Of a stretch of 37,566 nt of DNA, positions 22,817 through 30,949 are shown piece after piece. This DNA is from a virus. Position 1 is the stretch's first letter. Every line of letters starts with the position of its first letter. The notes under the pieces are model-generated. The model was not told the DNA's origin. It saw only the letters and a program-made list of their open reading frames with translations, and did not search any database. A program made the translations under genes and the position numbers. The stretch is taken from the IMG/VR virus record IMGVR_UViG_3300034072_002207, positions 1 to 37,566 of that record; one strand, written 5' to 3'.

Positions 22817-23992
22817 ATGAAACCCATACCTTCTTTAGTTGAGCTGCAAAACAGATTGAGCGCTGATATCCAGGCAAAGCTGGGTATTGTTGACGTTGGT
22901 ATGAAGCAGGTGATTGACGCCATGTCGGCCACATTGGCTGGCGAACTCAAGTTGGCCTATCTTTATTTGCAGGATATCCAAAACAACACCTTTCCGGATA
23001 CCGCTGATCTATCTGTGGATGGCGGCGAACTTAACCGTATCGGACAGATCCAACTTAACAGGCAACCTAGACCGGCAACAAGTGGCATTTACTTGGTTTC
23101 GGTAAATGGCGTAGCTGGCAGTGTGCTTAGTGCCGGCTTGACATTCAAAAGCAATAGCGATAGTAAAAGCCCTGGCAATTTATACATTCTGGAGCAAGAT
23201 TATATTTTAACGGGTACAGACGATGAGATTACCTTGCGGAGTTTGGAAGCTGGCCCATCGTATGCCTTAGAAGCAACTAATACTTTCACTGCTACCGAGC
23301 CGCTTATTGGTGTTGATCAGATTGCAACGATTGTGAGTGTAACAACCGCACCAACTGCTGCAGAAAGCACCGAACTTTACCGAAAAAACATTATTGATGC
23401 TATACAGTTAGAGCCTCAAGGTGGAAGCCGTACAGACTACCGGTTGTGGGCAGCTGATGCCCAGGGGGTTGAAAGGGTTTTTCCGTATGTGAAGGTTGGT
23501 GAAGCAGGTACGATGCAGATATTTGTCGAAGCTACTGTTAGCGATAGTATCGACAGTAATGGTACGCCTAGCAATGCCATCATTGATGCTGTGGAGGATG
23601 TAATTTTATTTGATCCGGACATTACGCTTCAAACAAATCAGCGTGGTCGCTTACCAGCAACCGTTGTACTTGAAGTTTTGCCAGTTGTCACGAGGCCAGT
23701 TGATGTACAGATCATCGGATTGCAGACGGACACTGCTGCTGTAAGAGCGGCAATTAGGACTAATTTAATTGACTTTCTATTTAACGTACGGCCATACATT
23801 GCGGGGGCTGACTTGCCACGTGACAAGAATGATATTTTAACTGCCGTGAAAGCGCAAGCCGTGGTAAGTGATACCGTTGGTAACGCCAACACTTTTACAG
23901 ATTTTAAAATATTTGTAGACGGTGTTGAAGTAAATCTATACACCTTCTCTTTTGGCAATATCCCTTACCTACGTAATGTAACTTATAGCTAA
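22817..23992 (+). CDS. Baseplate J-like protein (Mu gp47)
   Basis: A 391-residue baseplate wedge protein. Family signs: 'LVELQNRLSADIQAKL' at the N-terminus, 'DLSVDGGELNRIGQIQLNRQPRPATSGIYLVSVNG', then 'AESTELYRKNIIDAIQLEPQGGSRTDYRLWAADAQGVERVFPY' and the C-terminal 'FRIFVDGVEVN'-type strand. These are characteristic of baseplate J proteins. Forms the wedges around the hub. It overlaps the next gene by one base. Confidence 0.88.
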   Translation: MKPIPSLVELQNRLSADIQAKLGIVDVGMKQVIDAMSATLAGELKLAYLYLQDIQNNTFPDTADLSVDGGELNRIGQIQLNRQPRPATSGIYLVSVNGVAGSVLSAGLTFKSNSDSKSPGNLYILEQDYILTGTDDEITLRSLEAGPSYALEATNTFTATEPLIGVDQIATIVSVTTAPTAAESTELYRKNIIDAIQLEPQGGSRTDYRLWAADAQGVERVFPYVKVGEAGTMQIFVEATVSDSIDSNGTPSNAIIDAVEDVILFDPDITLQTNQRGRLPATVVLEVLPVVTRPVDVQIIGLQTDTAAVRAAIRTNLIDFLFNVRPYIAGADLPRDKNDILTAVKAQAVVSDTVGNANTFTDFKIFVDGVEVNLYTFSFGNIPYLRNVTYS

Positions 23993-24780
23993 TGTATCAG
24001 GTAAGTAATAATAGCACCCAGCATGGACTGAAAACCCCTCACGGTTTTAGAACACCTCACCGTTTTCCTGTAAAGTCTGGAACGAAGGAAGAGCTGATGG
24101 CCTTAGCCAACCAGTTGTACCCTACGGGTAGGGTTTGGAACTTATCGGAGCAAAGCAAGTTTAATGCATTACATGCGGCAATCAATCTTAGTATTCTGCG
24201 GTTGACTGCTGACGCTTATTCGTTGATTGATGGATCCTTTCCGGATAACAATAATTTTACTGTTGACGATGCTACATTATGGGAATATAGGTTAGGACTT
24301 TTGGCAGGTACTTTGACTTTGGAGCAAAGAAAAGCCAATATCTTAAGAAAGATGGCTTTCCCGCAGAATGTCAAAGCTAGGCAAAGCGTGCCGTACATTG
24401 AAAGCCAGTTGCAGCAATCTGGGTTTAACGTTAGGCTGTACGAAAACATATTCTACGATGTTGACGGTAACCTGTACCGCAAAGAGCCTGCTGATATTTT
24501 AAGCTTGCAAACGGGTACGGTGCAGCATGGTGGTTCAACTCAACATGGAGCAGGTGCGCAACATGGCGGTGGAAACACTGAGGTCGTAGCAAATGAGGCA
24601 TTTGAAGAAAACTACAATATTGGAGGTGCTGATAATTTATATGCAACCTTTTTTATCGCCGGCAATCAGCTCAGCGAAATAGCAACGGTAGAAAAGAGCC
24701 GTGAAAGAGAGTTTAGGGAATTGATTTTGAAACTGAAACCTGCGCATACTGTAGCGTTTCTTTTTGTTAACTACATATAG
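23992..24780 (+). CDS. Mu gp48-like (DUF2313-type) baseplate/tail protein with His-Gly repeats
   Basis: A 262-residue protein following baseplate J as in Mu (gp48). The family core is 'LMALANQLYPTGRVWN', 'FNALHAAINLSILRLTADAYSLIDGSFPD' and 'EYRLGLLAG...QRKANILRKMAFPQNVKARQSVPYIESQLQQSGF'. Odd extras are two His-rich tracts: TQHGLKTPHGFRTPHRFP near residues 9-26, and VQHGGSTQHGAGAQHGGG near 178-195. These could bind metal or be a trimer/fibre contact. It is followed by two fibre-like genes. Confidence 0.78.
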   Translation: MYQVSNNSTQHGLKTPHGFRTPHRFPVKSGTKEELMALANQLYPTGRVWNLSEQSKFNALHAAINLSILRLTADAYSLIDGSFPDNNNFTVDDATLWEYRLGLLAGTLTLEQRKANILRKMAFPQNVKARQSVPYIESQLQQSGFNVRLYENIFYDVDGNLYRKEPADILSLQTGTVQHGGSTQHGAGAQHGGGNTEVVANEAFEENYNIGGADNLYATFFIAGNQLSEIATVEKSREREFRELILKLKPAHTVAFLFVNYI

Positions 24781-24782
24781 CT

Positions 24783-25844
24783 ATGGCTACTAATAAGAAA
24801 TTTGCCACAAATATTGATCTTGCTGATCCTACAAACTATCCGGACGGCAGGATCAAGGATAATACAGGTGTTGGTGACGGCACACCCGTTAATAGACTTC
24901 TTTATTCTGATCTGCACGAATATTTTGCCAAGCTAATGCGACTGGCAAATATTGCCTATAACGGGTTGCCAGATAATGAGGCAAACGGTTATCAATTGGT
25001 GGCAGCGGCAATTGCCTTGGCTGGTAAGAATGATTTTCTCTATAACTTAAACAATGTTTCTGGAGTAGTAACTATCGATACCGATTTGTCTATCGTCAAA
25101 TCGGGGGAAATATTGACGGCTAAAGCAGCATTCAATTTTTCGGCACAAACACTGATCAAAGGAACGGCAGCAACCACCTATGGGATAACTGTGACAAGCG
25201 ATTTCAAATCTGATGATTACGTAATGATCATCAAATCAGGTTTAAATTTTACCTTAGTACGCTTGGCAGATGGAAATAATGTAGATGCCCTGGTAGCTGA
25301 ATACAATTATTTAAAGGCCGCAACTACGGCTGAGGAATTCGCTGGAACTAGCACAACAAAAGCTACCACACCGTATAGTAATCAATTGGCATTTGCCCGA
25401 AGGGTGATTGGGCTAGATAGCGGATTGTTTTTGGCAACGACATTGCGTAATGGGTTACTGTCAAAAGAGGATAAGGCAATTATTGACAGCTTTGTCGATC
25501 CGGTTAAAAACAGGGGCTGGTTCAGTAGTGTTTCTCCAGGTACCGGAAGTGTTGGTACTACACTTCCATCTAGCGGAGATGTAGTTAGTGCGGTGATTGA
25601 CCAGGTGCAATATTCGCCAAACAACTCTTCTGTAACTATCCTGGTAACTATGGAGAATGCCATGGCAAATCTCAATTATTTTGTCCGTGCATCTGTGCAG
25701 TCTGAAGGTACGATGGAGGTGGACAATGATATCGCCGGAAATGTTTTTAAGCCTGTTAGCACAACTCAGTTCAGGTGGTCAATCACAGATAAATTAGATG
25801 GAGCGAAAAGTTTAAAAATACATTTTGAGGCAGTGCAAATATGA
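24783..25844 (+). CDS. Tail fibre-like structural protein 1
   Basis: A 353-residue protein with a conserved N-terminal head (about residues 18-80: 'PDGRIKDNTGVGDGTPVNRLLYSDLHEYFAKLMRLANIAYNG', 'DNEANGYQLV') shared with the next protein. A beta-rich shaft follows, and a segment 'ATTAEEFAGTSTTKATTPYSNQLAFARRV' like the repeat found in many phage fibres. Likely attaches to the baseplate by the shared head domain. It overlaps the next gene by 4 bases (ATGA). Confidence 0.72.
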   Translation: MATNKKFATNIDLADPTNYPDGRIKDNTGVGDGTPVNRLLYSDLHEYFAKLMRLANIAYNGLPDNEANGYQLVAAAIALAGKNDFLYNLNNVSGVVTIDTDLSIVKSGEILTAKAAFNFSAQTLIKGTAATTYGITVTSDFKSDDYVMIIKSGLNFTLVRLADGNNVDALVAEYNYLKAATTAEEFAGTSTTKATTPYSNQLAFARRVIGLDSGLFLATTLRNGLLSKEDKAIIDSFVDPVKNRGWFSSVSPGTGSVGTTLPSSGDVVSAVIDQVQYSPNNSSVTILVTMENAMANLNYFVRASVQSEGTMEVDNDIAGNVFKPVSTTQFRWSITDKLDGAKSLKIHFEAVQI

Positions 25845-27019
25845 GGACCGTAAAAAATTTGCCAAATGGCATCCCAAAAAATACAGATTTAAGCAAATTT
25901 CCGGATAGCGGAATTATCAATGAAACAGAGGTAAGCGAAGGTACTCCCGTGGTAGAAGAAATATATGGGGATGTACTTTCCAATCTGTACAAGATTTTGC
26001 GCCTAACAAAGGTTGCTGCAAATGGCAACCAAGACAATGAGGTTAACGGGTATCAGCTTGTTGAAGCTTTAAGGAAATTTACCAATGACTTAAATGATTC
26101 CGAAAAGCAATTGAGCTTAACCGGCACCCAATTCTCCGTAAATGTTGACCTCAGCATTGTGCCCAACAAATACTTCTGCTTTGCAAGGGCGGTAGAAGAT
26201 TATGTGGGAACGACTACCTATACTTTTTTGGGAGCAAATGGTGATGCGTTGCCATTTTCAGCACCATTAGCATTTAAAAGCGGCGATTTGGTGCTACTTA
26301 TTATAGATACTGCGGGTGTAAGGGCATACGGTTTAGTTCCTGCCGCAACAAATAATGTTGTAAGCGAAGTTTATGCCCCGTTAGGATTGCCACTGGCATT
26401 TAATAACAGCAACAAACTTTGGTATCAGGAAGAGGGGATAATCATGAGTGATTCCCCAGAGGTTTACGACCTGCAGTCGGCGATACGTTTGGCTGCTGCA
26501 GATGGTACTTTGTTGGTGTATGAAATGATTTTGGTAGATGGATTTGTTTATTGTCTTGTTTATGTACCTGGTCCTCAAACTTACCGTATCTATCGTTTTG
26601 CCATAACAAACCTTGCTGCGCCTTCATTGGTTTCGATGTCCGGTGCAAGTTTTCCGACAGGGGTTGACAATAGGCCCAACATGTATAGCGACGGGACACT
26701 GCTCTATTTGAGCCATCAAACAGGAAACAGTGCAAATGCGTACAGCATAAGTAAATTTACTTTTAACCACACCACTGGGACACTCATATCAGCTGGTACC
26801 ATAACCCTGGATAATCAATTTGCCAATAGTACAAATTGCGTAGTTAAAAACGACAATTTGTTTGAATTTATTAATGGTCAACTTTACAGATATAACCTTA
26901 CTACGGGTGCAAGAACTAGCCTTGGTAATTATCCAGGAAACATCGGGCTGTTGTTTAACTATTTGGACAACATCTACTACTTGAGTGGTGAAGTTGCCAA
27001 AATCTGGAATCTACCCTGA
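25841..27019 (+). CDS. Tail fibre-like structural protein 2, propeller-like C-terminus
   Basis: A 392-residue protein whose first ~80 residues are a diverged copy of the previous protein's head ('FPDSGIINETEVSEGTPVVEEIYGDVLSNLYKILRLTKVAANGNQDNEVNGYQLVEAL'). The C-terminal half shows repeated Tyr/Gly-rich strands ('YEMILVDGFVYCLVYVPG', 'YSDGTLLYLSHQTG', 'VVKNDNLFEFINGQLYRYN', 'LDNIYYLSGEVAKIW') suggestive of a beta-propeller. It could be a receptor-binding fibre. Duplication with domain swapping is a typical host-range route (inference). Repeat copy D follows the stop. Confidence 0.68.
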   Translation: MRTVKNLPNGIPKNTDLSKFPDSGIINETEVSEGTPVVEEIYGDVLSNLYKILRLTKVAANGNQDNEVNGYQLVEALRKFTNDLNDSEKQLSLTGTQFSVNVDLSIVPNKYFCFARAVEDYVGTTTYTFLGANGDALPFSAPLAFKSGDLVLLIIDTAGVRAYGLVPAATNNVVSEVYAPLGLPLAFNNSNKLWYQEEGIIMSDSPEVYDLQSAIRLAAADGTLLVYEMILVDGFVYCLVYVPGPQTYRIYRFAITNLAAPSLVSMSGASFPTGVDNRPNMYSDGTLLYLSHQTGNSANAYSISKFTFNHTTGTLISAGTITLDNQFANSTNCVVKNDNLFEFINGQLYRYNLTTGARTSLGNYPGNIGLLFNYLDNIYYLSGEVAKIWNLP

Positions 27020-27024
27020 TTATT

Positions 27025-27063
27025 ATTTCATTTTGTGAAATAAAAGAAATAAAAGTATATTTA
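27025..27063 (+). repeat. Four-copy intergenic element, copy D, best promoter-like match
   Basis: ATTTCA (27025-27030), loop TTTTG (27031-27035), TGAAAT (27036-27041), then AAAAGAAATAAAAG and TATATTTA (27056-27063). TTG at 27033-27035, spacer of 20, and TATATTTA differ from the Bacteroidota consensus TTTG-N20-TAnnTTTG only at the last base. It lies 5 bases after the fibre-gene stop and 16 bases before ATG 27080. Near-identical to copy A. Confidence 0.7.
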
Positions 27064-27079
27064 TGCCAACGCATTGAGA

Positions 27080-27811
27080 ATGGCATCTATAAATGTAAAT
27101 ACCAGCGAATTAATAAGGTATACCGATAGGCTTAACCGCCTTCACAGGTCTGCTTTTCCACTTGCGGTTCGCCAAACATTGAACGATGCCGCTTTTGACG
27201 TGAAAAACAGAACGCTGCTAAGATCGGCAGATAAGAATTTTACAAATAGATCGCCTAATTTTTTTAAGCGTTTTAGCAAGGTAGAAAAAGCGCAGGGGTT
27301 CAGTATCGATAGGATGTCAGCTGTAGTTGGGATGCACCATAATGGGGTTAACAGCGCCAAAACAGCTATTGAAAACATGGAAACGCAGGAGAGTGGGGGT
27401 ACGATTAAAAAAGGTGCTGCTTACTTGAAAGATGCCCGTGGCGGGAACAATAGAAGGGCTGTTGCCAAACGAAACTATTTTAGAAGCGGTAAAATGTTGA
27501 CCGGTGCAAGTAGACGAAGAAGTGCAAAAAGCCAATTTATTGCAAACGCCTTTGCGAGTAAAAAATATGGCGCCAAGTTTTCTATAAAAACAAATAGTGG
27601 CAGATATTTGATACAGGTTACCAGCATTAGGCGAACAAAAAATGGCGACATTAAGATCAAATCCAGAAATCTGATGAAGGATAGGTCAATGAAACCTGTA
27701 AATATTAAGGCTACACATTTTGCCAGTGAGGCCGCAAGAAGTACCATTACAAAAATGGAGAGCTTTTACGTACGTAACGCACAAAAACAGATAGCAAGAG
27801 TATTGCGATGA
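27080..27811 (+). CDS. Basic tail morphogenesis protein (gpZ/HK97 gp10-like candidate)
   Basis: A 243-residue very basic protein: 'LIRYTDRLNRLHRSAFPLAVRQTLNDAAFDVKNRTLL...FKRFSKVEKAQGF'. The helical N-terminus with a conserved 'QTLNDAAFxVK' resembles minor tail proteins of the lambda Z/HK97 gp10 type, but the C-terminal part is unassigned. The ATG at 27080 is chosen over a TTG at 27074. It overlaps the next gene (DNA circularisation-like) by 4 bases. The role in tail completion is an inference from position and style. Confidence 0.55.
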   Translation: MASINVNTSELIRYTDRLNRLHRSAFPLAVRQTLNDAAFDVKNRTLLRSADKNFTNRSPNFFKRFSKVEKAQGFSIDRMSAVVGMHHNGVNSAKTAIENMETQESGGTIKKGAAYLKDARGGNNRRAVAKRNYFRSGKMLTGASRRRSAKSQFIANAFASKKYGAKFSIKTNSGRYLIQVTSIRRTKNGDIKIKSRNLMKDRSMKPVNIKATHFASEAARSTITKMESFYVRNAQKQIARVLR

Positions 27812-29031
27812 GCTGGATAGATCAGATTGAAAATAGGGCTTTTAGTATAACCACCGGAGATGGAAGGGTGTATACGCCATTGTTACGTGTAAGCGAAACA
27901 AATAAGGAGTTTAATACTTCTGTTTTCGATTTTATCAATAAGGAAGGTTCTTTGATAGATAGAAAAAAGGTAAAAGCAAGGAAATTTCCGTTGACCTTTT
28001 ATTTTCAGGGAGCTGACAACATTAAAATGGCAGATGAATTTGACCATTCTGCCAACGACCCTAGAGCCTGGAACGTTGTCCACCCATTTTATGGTAGTAT
28101 AGTAGGTCAACCTCTGAGCCTTTCTCGTAATGATAGCTCATTTAACGTCACAGAAATAAACGTTGATTTTTGGGAAACCATTACCGATGTGCTGCCCAAA
28201 CAAGGTGTAAGCATCCCAGATATTATCTCCGCAAAGCAGATCGATTTTAAGGTGATAGCACCAGTTGATTATGCGAACAAGGTTGATCTCAAACCGGCAG
28301 ATGTTACAAGGGTAAAAACCATTTCAGAGCAGTTGACGGGTACAATATCTTCTGCCCTTGATGCTGCAAGCTATAATGATTTTCAGCAATTGAAAAACGA
28401 AATGGCAACGAAGGTTGATAACCTGATCACCTCTCCGGTAGCAGCAATCCAGAGCATAATGGATGTTATTGAAATGCCGGGAAAGCTAAACACTTCCACT
28501 TTGCTGAGGATTGAACTTGCGCAGGCTGTATATGCTAATGTAAAAGCTATTTTAGCCAAGTTTAATTCCAACAACAAGGCATATTTTGAGGTAAATGGTG
28601 GCGCAGCAATTATATCAATGGCCAATATCGTTATCCGTCCGGATATTGGTGACTTTGTAACACGTAGTGAACTTCAATTGATTGCCGATTCGTTGATTAA
28701 TTTATACACGGATTATCGCACTACAGTAGATAATAGCTACGTGAAAGACGTTGACGTTACAAACAGGTTTTCAGCCAGCGCACAAATACAGAACCTAGTG
28801 CGTGATACTGTAGTTTCTACTGTTAACGGTCTTATTGGCCAGGCGCTAAACGCCAAACAGGAACGTGTAGTACTTCTGGAAAAGGATAGCAACCTGATTT
28901 TATTAACCCATAAGTATATGGGATTGGATACTTCTGACGAAAATTTAACACGATTTAGAAAGATCAACAACATTAAAAACAAAAAGCTTTTTTCCATCAA
29001 AAAAGGCACGCCAATTAGATATTACGTATGA
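27808..29031 (+). CDS. Mu gp43 (N)-like, DNA circularisation/baseplate hub protein
   Basis: A 407-residue protein with the DNA_circ_N-type N-terminus: 'SWIDQIENRAFSITTGDGRVYTPLLRVSETNKEFNTSVFDFINKEGSLIDRKK', then 'KFPLTFYFQGADNIKMADEFDHSANDPRAWNVVHPFYGSIVGQPLSLSRND'. These phrases are typical of the Mu gp43/N family, which is now mostly seen as a baseplate hub component despite the name. It overlaps both neighbours by 4 bases. Confidence 0.82.
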   Translation: MSWIDQIENRAFSITTGDGRVYTPLLRVSETNKEFNTSVFDFINKEGSLIDRKKVKARKFPLTFYFQGADNIKMADEFDHSANDPRAWNVVHPFYGSIVGQPLSLSRNDSSFNVTEINVDFWETITDVLPKQGVSIPDIISAKQIDFKVIAPVDYANKVDLKPADVTRVKTISEQLTGTISSALDAASYNDFQQLKNEMATKVDNLITSPVAAIQSIMDVIEMPGKLNTSTLLRIELAQAVYANVKAILAKFNSNNKAYFEVNGGAAIISMANIVIRPDIGDFVTRSELQLIADSLINLYTDYRTTVDNSYVKDVDVTNRFSASAQIQNLVRDTVVSTVNGLIGQALNAKQERVVLLEKDSNLILLTHKYMGLDTSDENLTRFRKINNIKNKKLFSIKKGTPIRYYV

Positions 29032-30134
29032 AAATTAAGATAGCTGGCAAATATTTCGAACACTACAACGATGTGAGCGTAGACACGTCATTGGATGCTG
29101 TTGCCAGTACTTTTTCATTTACAGCGAAATACGATCATAAAAATGCTTTTCACAGAGAGGTGTTTAGGCCATTGAGCTATCACCGTATCGAGTTTTTACA
29201 TGACAATGGCCGTCCTATCTCAACAGGTACAATTACAACCTCGGCATTTAACAGTAAAGCAGCTCCTGAACTGGTACAGGTATCAGGTTATAGCCTTGGC
29301 GGTGTTTTGGAAGATTGCAATATTCCATACGAACTTTATCCGTTGGAAAGTAACAACAGGTCGCTGAAAGAAATTGCCGAAAGGCTTTTAAAATATTTTG
29401 GTATTCCGCTGGTGGTTTATCAGGAGGTGGCAAAAGACTGCAATCAGATCATCCCAAAAACAGTTGCCGAGCCACAGGATACGATAAAGGATTACCTATC
29501 GAAGATTGCAGCGCAGAAAAAAGTGCTTTTAAGCCATGATGTCTACGGTAATGTCATCATGTTCAGACCAAAGGTAAATTCCGCTTCTAAAGGTTTGTAC
29601 ACCAAAGAAAATGCGGAAGAAATGTCATTGAGTATCGATGGCCAGGCGATGCACAGCTCCATTACGACGTTAAGGCAGCCATCGAAACCTAAAAAGGGCA
29701 GCAAAGATATTCTCTCTGATGATTATGATCCTTTGGAAGGCTCAGATGATGATGTTTTGGGAAGTGGGACAAAAGCAAAGAAGAAGATATTATTACCTGT
29801 TGATACCGTATACAATCCAATCATCAAGGTAAAAAGGCCAAAGGTGGATAAATTGTCATCAGGGGATGTTACGGATACGTTGAAAGGTGCGGAAAATACG
29901 ATTGCAAATGAGCTGAAGGCGATATCCGTTAGTTTCTCCATCTCAAGGTGGGACCCTATAAGTATAGGGGATATCATTGAGGTGCAGAATGACGAAATCT
30001 ATTTGGAAAAACCGCTTAGGATGATGGTGTACAATACGGTTATCAACGAGAGCAGTGAAGTAAAAAACAGTACGATAACCTGTGTGTTGCCGGGGACATT
30101 TACCGGTGAAATGCCTAAGACAATTTTTACATGA
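29028..30134 (+). CDS. Baseplate hub protein, Mu gp44 (P)-like
   Basis: A 368-residue protein of the Mu P/T4 gp27-like hub type. It starts 'MKIKIAGKYFEHYNDVSVDTSLDAVASTFSFTAKYD', with 'PELVQVSGYSLGGVLEDCNIPYELYPLESNNRSLKEIAERLLKYFGI' and 'KDYLSKIAAQKKVLLSHDVYGNVIMFRPK', which are typical. A Ser/Asp/Lys-rich, low-complexity loop (about residues 215-265) is odd for the family. It overlaps the next gene by 4 bases. Confidence 0.85.
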   Translation: MKIKIAGKYFEHYNDVSVDTSLDAVASTFSFTAKYDHKNAFHREVFRPLSYHRIEFLHDNGRPISTGTITTSAFNSKAAPELVQVSGYSLGGVLEDCNIPYELYPLESNNRSLKEIAERLLKYFGIPLVVYQEVAKDCNQIIPKTVAEPQDTIKDYLSKIAAQKKVLLSHDVYGNVIMFRPKVNSASKGLYTKENAEEMSLSIDGQAMHSSITTLRQPSKPKKGSKDILSDDYDPLEGSDDDVLGSGTKAKKKILLPVDTVYNPIIKVKRPKVDKLSSGDVTDTLKGAENTIANELKAISVSFSISRWDPISIGDIIEVQNDEIYLEKPLRMMVYNTVINESSEVKNSTITCVLPGTFTGEMPKTIFT

Positions 30135-30619
30135 TTACGCTAAGTACCATTTCCGGCGCTTTCGTAAAGGCGGGATCTAGAATATTGAAAGTATTTCAGT
30201 ACGGAATCAAAACTGCGGATGAATGTTCGCCATTTGGTGATGACAGTTCACCACTTGAAGGAATGACCGCAATATATGCCGAGACTGGAGAAATTGGGGA
30301 GCCTGTAATTATCGGGTATATGAACGAAAGACAATTGGCGGCCCCAGGTGAGAAGCGGATTTATAGCTTGAAGGATAACGGCGATATTTCGTTTTATGCT
30401 TGGCTGAAGAATGACGGAACAATGCAGCTCGGTGGTACAGCTGATAACCTGGTAAGATATGCGCCGCTTAACGCTGGTCTTTCCTCGCACAACAGTCAGG
30501 TGGTTGCGGAACTTAACAAGATTGCTGTGGCTATAAGTTCGTTAGGAGGTACGTACGTACCTGGATTAGTCGGTATGGATGTTAGCGGTAGCAAAATAGT
30601 AGAAATTAAAACATTATAA
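30131..30619 (+). CDS. Baseplate spike protein, Mu gp45-like
   Basis: A 162-residue protein downstream of the hub. The N-terminal part is a small beta domain ('GAFVKAGSRILKVFQYGIKTADECSPFG...MTAIYAETGEIGEPVIIGYMNERQLAAPGEKRIYSLKDNGDI'), with a beta-helix-like 'FYAWLKNDGTMQLGGTADNLVRYAPLN' that fits the central spike family. It should form the membrane-piercing tip. The order hub-spike matches Mu 44-45. Confidence 0.78.
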   Translation: MITLSTISGAFVKAGSRILKVFQYGIKTADECSPFGDDSSPLEGMTAIYAETGEIGEPVIIGYMNERQLAAPGEKRIYSLKDNGDISFYAWLKNDGTMQLGGTADNLVRYAPLNAGLSSHNSQVVAELNKIAVAISSLGGTYVPGLVGMDVSGSKIVEIKTL

Positions 30620-30620
30620 G

Positions 30621-30938
30621 ATGGCTTGGAAATCGATAGCTGGGACTATACAAAAAGATACGAGTACTGGTAGGCTCCGAATTATAGTAGAAGGAGATGT
30701 AACTGAAGTAGGCGGTGGTAGTTTCGGAGACCTGACAGGAAGTCCGAGAGATAACGAGGCTCTCGATGAAGAGTTTACCAATATTTACTCAAAGGTGGGT
30801 GATTTGGATGAACTGAACACATCTAATAAATCAAACATCGTTGCAGCTATTAATGAGATCGAAACAGACTTGGCAAATATAGCTCAGGATCAAACAACAC
30901 TTAGAATTTTTAAAGTAAGTAATTACGGGACATTATAA
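30621..30938 (+). CDS. Small virion-region protein, possibly fibre/trimer-like
   Basis: A 105-residue protein following the spike gene by one base. It has a Gly-rich centre ('GDVTEVGGGSFGDLTGSPRDNEALDEEFTNIYSKV') and a helical stretch 'LDELNTSNKSNIVAAINEIETDLANIAQDQTTL' of the coiled-coil kind used in phage fibre trimers. No family assigned. Probably a tail-associated protein. Confidence 0.6.
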   Translation: MAWKSIAGTIQKDTSTGRLRIIVEGDVTEVGGGSFGDLTGSPRDNEALDEEFTNIYSKVGDLDELNTSNKSNIVAAINEIETDLANIAQDQTTLRIFKVSNYGTL

Positions 30939-30949
30939 TAACTAAAATC

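Noticed and set aside
24431-24646. His/Cys-rich minus-strand open frame inside the gp48-like gene
   Set aside because: Its His/Leu/Gln richness is the mirror of the His-Gly repeat DNA on the coding strand; there are no gene neighbours in that direction.
27142-27747. Several minus-strand open frames inside the basic tail protein gene
   Set aside because: Hydrophobic shadows of Lys/Arg-rich coding sequence; no spacing or start support.
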